Of a DNA stretch of 11,323 bases, positions 1 to 11,323 are shown piece after piece. Every line of letters starts with the position of its first letter. The first letter of the stretch is position 1. Both the position numbers and the translations under genes were made by a program. A model generated the notes under the pieces. The model made no database searches. It saw only the letters and a list, made by a program, of their open reading frames with translations, and was not told the DNA's origin. The DNA lies in contig NW_003129879.1 of the NCBI RefSeq assembly GCF_000003605.2, forward strand, positions 45,294 to 56,616, read 5' to 3'. The stretch comes from Saccoglossus kowalevskii. Taxonomy: Eukaryota; Hemichordata; Enteropneusta; Harrimaniidae.

Positions 1-230
1 CATTACCTACTTGTGAAATACTCGTATTACAAACTTGTGAAATACTTTTATTACATACTTGTGAAATACTTGTATTACCTACTTGTGAAATACTTGTATT
101 ACCTACTTGTGAAATACTTGTATTACATACTTGTGAAACCTTTGTATTACATACTTGAGAAATGCTTGCATTACATACTTGTGAAATACTTGTATTACAT
201 ACTTGTGAATTACTTGTATTACCTACTTGT
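1..230. repeat. 24-bp minisatellite, left block (runs off the left edge)
   Basis: Tandem copies of a 24-bp unit, TACTTGTGAAA + TACTTGTATTACM, run to 230. The two halves share ACTTGT, so an older 12-bp unit is likely. Unit length is a multiple of three, so the array stays open in several frames and yields artificial Tyr/Leu/Val-rich 'proteins'. The whole block is identical to 726-955. Confidence 0.97.
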
Positions 231-520
231 AATACCCAGAGAATCTATGCACCAAGTTTCATCAAAAAGTGATGTATGGTTCTTGAGATATCAGTGGAAC
301 AGACACACACACACCGCCGCCCGCCCGCCCGCCCGCCCGCCCGCGCGCGCGCGCACACACAGACAGACACACACACACAGACACAGACAGAGACAGATTT
401 TTACGATTATCATACAAAATGTCGAAAAAAAAATGGTTTATTAAATCCCCCCTCCAGGCTTTTTATACAATTTTTCCCATATTCTAGAAAGAAACAAGTT
501 TACAAAACAGAAGTTGCACA
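231..520. other. Block interrupting the minisatellite; possible transposon 3' tail with microsatellite
   Basis: Unique sequence splits the 24-bp array. It begins with 'caccaagtttcatc...gttcttgagatatc' (about 249-290), passes into an AC/CCCG/CG microsatellite, and ends in unremarkable AT-rich DNA. A 'CAAGTTT...TTCTNAGATA' string followed by an (ACAG)/(AC) microsatellite is a common 3' end of short mobile elements in invertebrates. The same string type precedes the ACGC-rich tail at 3280-3360. Assignment to a specific family is not possible by eye. Confidence 0.5.
302..397. repeat. Compound microsatellite (AC)n-(CCCG)n-(CG)n-(AC/AG)n
   Basis: An AC run leads into six consecutive CCCG-type units, then a CG run of about six repeats, then AC and ACAG repeats. 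The alternating purine-pyrimidine CG/CA stretch at about 340-360 is the classical kind of Z-DNA-forming sequence. It is the most GC-rich patch in an otherwise AT-rich window. Confidence 0.95.
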
Positions 521-974
521 TTTGTATTACATACTTTTGAATTACTTGTATTACATACTTGTGAATTACTTGTATTACATACTTGTGAAATACTTGCATC
601 ATACTTTTATTACTACTTGTGAAATACTTGTATTACCTACTTGTGAAATACTTGTATTACTACTTGTGAAATACTTGTATTACATACTTGTGAAATACTT
701 GTATTACATACTTGTGAAATACTTGCATTACCTACTTGTGAAATACTCGTATTACAAACTTGTGAAATACTTTTATTACATACTTGTGAAATACTTGTAT
801 TACCTACTTGTGAAATACTTGTATTACCTACTTGTGAAATACTTGTATTACATACTTGTGAAACCTTTGTATTACATACTTGAGAAATGCTTGCATTACA
901 TACTTGTGAAATACTTGTATTACATACTTGTGAATTACTTGTATTACCTACTTGTGAAATACTTGTATTACATA
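521..974. repeat. 24-bp minisatellite, right block
   Basis: This is the same 24-bp unit as the left-edge block, with several diverged copies at its left margin (521-625, including shortened units) and a clean right end at 'tacatag'. Variant units recur in the same order as in 1-230. Confidence 0.97.
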
Positions 975-1696
975 GCAAAAACATAAAATTTACATATTTT
1001 ATATTTTTAGCTATTTTTTGGAGTAATATTTCACATACTTTTAAAGTTGAAATACAAATTTAAGAACAAATGCACAATGGAACATTTATGTGACACTTTA
1101 TTATATTACACACATCTACATATTAGCACATGCAGACATTGAACTCTGTCCTGATTGGCTGCAATCAGTTCAGATCATTAAATGCTATCATGCATGAAAT
1201 GAAATGAGTTTTTCAAGACAACTTTCATCACAACTTCGATCATTTTTCTTGTTTTTTGTTAATGCAAGGATAATATCTTGCTTTTCAATCAATCCATTTC
1301 TTTACATTTTAATGCTGATCTCAATAGACCATATATAAATTATGAATTCAAAATCTGTATATTATTAGATAAATATAGAAAATTGGTTACCACTAAAAAA
1401 AATCAGCGAAAATAAGGTATTTGTGGAAGATGTTTCTCCACAGGTGACTGGTGGAATTTATGAACTTGAAATATAATAAACTTAATGAATAATGCCCAAA
1501 ATTTAAAAACATAGTTACAAAATTAGGCTTAGCAGCAAAAATATTTAGTTTATTATATTATTCCCTTTGGTGGAAAGACTATGAAGTGTATAAATTTATT
1601 TAACTAAAATATTGTTTCATCAACCATGTGTAAACTTTTCAAATTATTATCAACATTTCTAGTTTTGTTTGCATTTATATAAGAATATTAATGATG
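975..1696. other. AT-rich non-coding DNA
   Basis: I see no gene. The only local structure is a perfect 7-bp stem with a 4-base loop, CTGATTG-GCTG-CAATCAG, at 1152-1169. Confidence 0.6.
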
Positions 1697-2100
1697 TAAT
1701 TTGCATATTCACTTTGTGAAATTGTCAATTTTTACCATACACTGTTCATGCTTCCACAAAGTGACATTGTCTGTGCATATCAACCCTTTTTACTCCCATT
1801 GTCAATTTTGTCACTTTCATCTTCTTTCTATACATATTAGATAATTTGCATATCATCAACCCTTTCACTACAATTGTCAACTTTTATCAACTTCCAGAAA
1901 AAAGTTCTATCTATGCATATTAATTAAGTGATGTGATGTGACCCCAAAAAATTATATGTAATAATTTTGTAATTTGCATATCATCAATTTTTATCACATT
2001 CTGCATAGAAGTTCTATGTTCTGTTCGTGCATACTAATTAGTCCATTTGCATATCAGCCTTTCACTGCCATTATCAACTTTTCTTGATGTTCATACATTT
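1697..2100. repeat. Degenerate tandem repeat built on TTTGCATATCA
   Basis: Five diverged copies of 'wwttTGCATATcA...(ccctttcact.c.attgtcaacttttatcac)' occur near 1700, 1772, 1848, 1973 and 2047, with irregular spacing of about 70-125 bp. Copies at 1772, 1848 and 2047 align through 'TTTCACT/ACTCCCATTGTCAA'. It looks like an old, decayed tandem array. Confidence 0.7.
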
Positions 2101-2440
2101 CTTGATGTTTTTTTACAGTTTACTGACTGTACCAATTGAGTGATTTAGTGTCAAATAAGGGGGGAATACATGTAGGTAGGAAGGCAGGCACGACAAAGTT
2201 TCACATTTGATAGAAAATTCCTCTCTCCACAACTGATGGAAACACTTTGCTGGTACATTACATGATAACATTTCAAGATGTGAAAACATGGATGTAAACT
2301 TCTCCTCATAGCATAACACCCCAAATCAGTGGACCAAACTTTGGCTACAGCTTGGTTCAGAAACCAATTTGTCACATGTTTCAAGGAATGCTTTGAAATT
2401 GGTTGATTTTTACTACTTATATTGATGATAAAAATAACAA
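2101..2440. other. Non-coding DNA without recognised features
   Basis: Two overlapping minus-strand open frames exist here (2113-2384), but neither shows a motif, splice support or biased composition. I see no gene or repeat. Confidence 0.5.
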
Positions 2441-2460
2441 AAACAAGCCATGCGAGACAC

Positions 2461-3406
2461 AGTCCCCGTTAGTTATCAAATTTAAGATATATAGTTTTGT
2501 TTATAGTAATATAGCTGGAACATAAACATGTCAGAAATATGATTATGATGATTGTTTAATATTAAAATGATTGACATTTGTATCTGATCGTCAAACGAGT
2601 ATTGAGAGATATTGCTCTGGAACAGCATTAATTAAAACAAAATCAGCCATTTTGAATACATGTATAATGAATATATAAAATTTGAACATAATCAGTCAAA
2701 GCATGTCAGAGATATGGCACTAGAGCTGCATTCATTAATACAAAATGGCCACCAGTCGACCATTTTAAAACCGATCTGAAAAATAAAATGACGTGCACTA
2801 GGAACTCGTAATGTCTAATGTATGTACCAAGTTTGAACAGAACCCATCCATAAATGCCAGAAATGCTTGATATTTGATGATTTGTTAGCACAAAAATGGC
2901 CACCATTTGGCCATTTTTAAATGGATCGTCAAACCAATATATCTGTATATTTATGACATGATTTATAATGAATATTTAAAATTTGAACATAATCAGTCAA
3001 AGCAAGTCAGAGATATGGCACTAGAACCACATTCATTAAAACAAAATGGCTACCAGTCGGCCATTTTGTATCTTATCTGAAAAACAAAATGTTGTGCATC
3101 AAGGTCATATAATGTCTAACGTATATAACAAGTTTGAACAAAATCCATCTGTAAACAGCCGAGAAATGCTTGAATTTGATGATTTTTTAGCACAAAAATG
3201 GCCGCCATTCGGCCATCTTGAATCAGATCGTGAAATAAATTGACGTGCGTATGTATAATATCATGTATGACGTATGTGTGAAGTTTGATTGTGATTGGTT
3301 CAGGCATTTCTAAGATACAGATCCGGACGCACACACGCACAGAAGCACGGACACACGGAGGTCAAAACATAAGTCCCTGTTTTCGGACTGCGTTCGAACA
3401 GGGACT
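2461..3406. mobile_element. Non-autonomous repeat element X: terminal inverted repeats, ~151/301-bp core units, terminal hairpin
   Basis: The left end is AGTCCCCGTTAG (2461-2472). The right end is its imperfect complement, CGAACAGGGACT (3395-3406), matching at 10 of 12 positions. The right end also forms a hairpin: AGTCCCTGTT (3372-3381) pairs perfectly with AACAGGGACT (3397-3406). The interior holds two direct copies with a 301-bp period (2664-2964 and 2965-about 3240), and a finer unit near 151 bp is suggested by 'ATGACGTGC' recurring at 2789 and 3241. An 'AAGTTTGATT...TTCTAAGATA' string and an ACGC/ACGG-rich tail precede the hairpin. No coding capacity is seen. This layout resembles bivalve 'pearl'-type and Helentron-associated (HINE) elements; that family call is inference. 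The true left end may lie about 18 bp further left, because the second copy at 11200 is still similar there. Confidence 0.7.
2664..3240. repeat. 301-bp direct repeat inside element X (two copies)
   Basis: 'ATAATGAATAT.TAAAATTTGAACATAATCAGTCAAAGCA.GTCAGAGATATGGCACTAGA' starts at 2664 and again at 2965. Similarity continues through 'CAAAATGGC.ACCAGTCG.CCATTTT' and 'AAGTTTGAACA.AA.CCATC' to the 'TTAGCACAAAAATGGCC.CCATT.GGCCAT' block. Confidence 0.9.
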
Positions 3407-3408
3407 AA

Positions 3409-4255
3409 TTAAGCTACAGCAAAACCAAGACTATCAGCTGTATCCTTTCTGTCAATTGGTAACAAAAACAAATATTTCTACCTCTACTGTATTTTCACTG
3501 CAAACCTATCTTGAGACTGTAAAAATTACCAAAATATATATAAGTTTCATTTAAACATAATACTGAATTTTTTAAAAATGGAAAAACATTGGCTCGAACA
3601 TTTGGCAGAAACTAATAACACTGTAAAACACTTATAATGAATTTGCTCTATTTGAAGTACCGGTACATGTATTTATGCAAATAGATAAGTTAAGTTACTT
3701 AAAATCTCACAAAACACAATTTTTTGACAAACAGGCACCTCTATCAGAGATGCACTTGAAATAGAAGTAATACAGTACCAATAGTTTTTGAACAACGCAC
3801 ATTTAGTAATAAATAGACTGATTATCTGGAAGATTAATTAATAAATAAATGTGATTTTTGAATAAGCAAATTAATAATTCAATATTCATTAAAAATAACA
3901 TTTACACAAAAACAAACTTTGCTCTGGTAGTAGCGCATGTAGTTACACGATAAAAACAAATTATACTTAGAAGATTCAGCACACAATAAATAAAAAAATA
4001 TTTGCTTTAAGTGTGCTTTAGGAAATGAACTTCTACACACAAATACTGTGTATAGAATTCATGATGAAGCCCAACACCCACCCCAACCTTGTCTTAGCTC
4101 ACCAATATAAATTGTAATGAACCTCAATTAACAAAAAATGAAACCACAAAATTAAGTATTTAGCAAAAATATTAAGTTGATTATATGGCAGAAAAGCTTG
4201 TTTGTGGTTTCAAACCTCACATCAGATTTTTTCAGATTGGGGTCAATTTTCATTA
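3409..4255 (-). other. Gene 3' flank / probable 3' UTR, no other gene
   Basis: This is AT-rich sequence between the stop codon of the RCBTB-like gene and the repeat element to its left. Some part must be the 3' UTR, but I found no canonical poly(A) signal on the minus strand. No coding similarity is seen on either strand. Confidence 0.5.
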
Positions 4256-10041
<5,786 letters not shown>

Positions 10042-10079
10042 CTGAATAATAAAAAATAATTGTCAGATTATTGAACGAG

Positions 10080-10480
10080 TTAAAGGCCCAATTCACTTGC
10101 CCCGGGCAAGTGTGAATTGGAGGTGTGGCTATTCTAATGCATGGTGTTAATCACTTGCATAGCCTATGACGCATCCTGTTTCAGCGGTCCAACATCACGT
10201 GACTTTGATTGACAGTAGTAATTATTCAAGATTAGTCACGCATCCTTTTCCCCGGTTCATGTTCAGCTCGTACACAATTTATTGTCATAAATATTACACA
10301 CAGTCACTGCTGTGATATTCATAGTCACATGCATCCACTTTGGCACGACATAATCGACCTGTAAGTTCGAGAAAACACGTTTTTACCGGAGCTTGGCTGG
10401 AGCTGTTTACTACAGCGTGACAAGCAAGGAAATAATCCCTATTGTTTAGGAGCGTATTTATAGTATACCTGGGCCTTTAA
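10080..10480. mobile_element. TTAA-flanked MITE, ~393 bp (MITE-2)
   Basis: TTAA (10080-10083) is followed by AGGCCCA. The right end is TGGGCCT followed by TTAA (10477-10480). The 7-bp terminal inverted repeats are perfect. Just inside the left end is a strong palindrome, CACTTGCCC-C-GGGCAAGTG (10094-10112). No coding capacity is seen. Its length, its TTAA flanks and the TATTTATAGTAT motif 14 bases from the outer edge of the right TTAA match MITE-1. It lies upstream of the first visible exon, either in an intron or in the 5' region of the gene. Confidence 0.7.
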
Positions 10481-10486
10481 AGAATC

Positions 10487-10703
10487 ATGATCTATGCACA
10501 GAACATTTTCATTGGTTGATCAATACCACATGATCTATGCAAAGAAGATTTTCATTAGTTGATCAATACCACATGATCTATATGCAAAGAAGATTTTCAT
10601 TGGTTGATCAATAGCACATGATCTATGCACAGAACATTTTCATTGGTCGATCAATACCACATGATCCATGTACAGAATACTTTCATTGGTCAATCAATAC
10701 TAC
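10487..10703. repeat. 43-bp tandem repeat, 5 copies
   Basis: The unit starts ATGATCTATGCACAGAACAT and continues TTTCATTGGTTGATCAATAC and CAC. Copies begin at 10487, 10530, 10573 (45 bp, with an extra TA), 10618 and 10661. The last copy is the most diverged. The unit contains ATTGG and the palindrome TTGATCAA. The array starts only six bases after the TTAA of MITE-2. Confidence 0.95.
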
Positions 10704-10921
10704 ATGTAGTGCGGTTATCAGATGATGAACAGGCAGTTCCAGTCAACGCAGAAACACATATATTGAGAATATTATTTTATGAGTGTACATGTGCCACTCT
10801 GACAGGTTTGTATTTTACAGAACAATGTAAGTGATTGAAACAGAATCATGTCATTGAACACAAATGATCGTCCAGGCATGAGTAAACATATATCTTACTA
10901 CCTTATGACAACAAGGAGGAA
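10704..10921. other. Non-coding DNA between two tandem arrays
   Basis: I see no gene. A plus-strand open frame runs from the 43-bp array into this stretch (10625-10834) but has no recognisable motif. I looked here for an RCC1-repeat exon on the minus strand and found none. Confidence 0.5.
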
Positions 10922-11200
10922 AAAAATGTTTAATAATAACGTTATCATGAATATACCGCAAGGTCTGCAGTCAGGCAGTACCAGGAATGCATTGACCTGT
11001 GCTTACCTGCATTTAAAATGATCACCCTACTGCCCTTCATGCATATTCATGACAAAAATGTATAATAATAACGTTATCATGAGAATACAGCAAAGTCTGC
11101 AGTCAGGCAGTACAGGAATGCATTGACTTGTGCTTAGCTGCATTTAAAATGATCACCCTACTGCCCTTCATGCATATTCATGAAAAAAATGTATAATAAC
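10922..11200. repeat. 132-bp tandem repeat, two copies plus a start of a third
   Basis: Copies start at 10922, 11054 and 11185 with 'AAAAATGT.TAATAATAACG'. The first two run through 'GTCTGCAGTCAGGCAGTAC' and 'CATTTAAAATGATCACCCTA' to 'CATGCATATTCATGA' with few differences. The third copy breaks off after 16 bases, exactly where the dispersed repeat begins. Confidence 0.95.
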
Positions 11201-11323
11201 AAGCCACGCATGGCACACTCCCCGTTAGTTATCAAATTTAAGATATATAGTTTTGTTTATAGTAATATAGCTGGAATATAACCATGTCAGGAATATGATT
11301 TTTTAACATTAAAATGATTGACA
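11200..11323. mobile_element. 5' part of a second copy of element X (cut by the window edge)
   Basis: From ACAAGCCA onwards this is closely similar to 2443-2577, in the same orientation, through 'CCCCGTTAGTTATCAAATTT' and 'AAGATATATAGTTTTGTTTA' to 'ATTAAAATGATTGACA' at the edge. A short deletion relative to 2545-2556 is visible. It confirms that the sequence is a dispersed repeat. Confidence 0.92.

Noticed and set aside
13-986. Long Tyr/Leu/Val-rich open frames on both strands
   Set aside because: They are the 24-bp minisatellite read in frame. A unit length divisible by three keeps several frames open without any coding constraint.
3409-4255. Polyadenylation signal for the RCBTB-like gene
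   Set aside because: No TTTATT or TTTAAT on the plus strand (AATAAA or ATTAAA on the minus strand) was seen. Several AATAAA strings are on the wrong strand.
10625-10834. 69-codon plus-strand open frame
   Set aside because: It begins in the 43-bp array and shows no known motif or splice support.
10042-11323. RCC1-repeat exons of the RCBTB-like gene
   Set aside because: I looked on the minus strand for WG..GQLG-type and VYMWG-type coding and saw only repeats and stop-rich sequence.

Overview
The window looks like animal nuclear DNA. It is AT-rich, has one intron-split gene, and is packed with minisatellites and short non-autonomous repeats. The repeats resemble those of lophotrochozoans: internal 150-160 bp core units, (ACGG)n/(ACAC)n-type tails and a terminal hairpin, as in the 'pearl'-type elements of bivalves. 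A mollusc, perhaps a bivalve, is the best guess. That assignment is inference; no taxon-specific gene is present.

The only gene I can support is on the minus strand (10041 down to 4256). It is the C-terminal half of an RCBTB1/RCBTB2-type protein (RCC1 repeats plus BTB domain). Six exons join in frame across five introns with GT-AG borders. They encode 183 complete codons plus the last base pair of one split codon: the linker after the RCC1 propeller, the full BTB domain and the BACK-like C-terminal region up to the stop codon. The RCC1-propeller exons would lie beyond the right edge and were not found here. No long open reading frame outside these exons looks genuine.

Layout from left to right. 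1-974: a 24-bp minisatellite, interrupted by a block with a CG/AC microsatellite, and carrying a perfect 230-bp long-range duplication. 975-2440: AT-rich, with a degenerate 'TTTGCATATCA' repeat at 1697-2100. 2461-3406: a composite repeat element with terminal inverted repeats, about 151-bp/301-bp internal units and a terminal hairpin; its 5' part recurs at 11200-11323. 3407-4255: gene 3' flank or 3' UTR. 4256-4396: last exon. 4615-5924: a 1.3-kb, 16-bp minisatellite inside the last intron. 6071-6201: exon. 6311-6884: a second element of the same architecture in the next intron. 7646-7743 and 7915-7968: exons. 8654-9058: a TTAA-flanked MITE inside an intron. 9190-9260 and 9983-10041: exons. 10080-10480: a second TTAA-flanked MITE, apparently related to the first. 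10487-10703: a 43-bp tandem repeat. 10922-11200: a 132-bp tandem repeat running into the dispersed repeat at the right edge.

I see no new enzymatic or defence system. What is worth a second look is the repeat biology: two pairs of related non-autonomous elements and two minisatellites with higher-order structure, most of them inside or next to one conserved gene.
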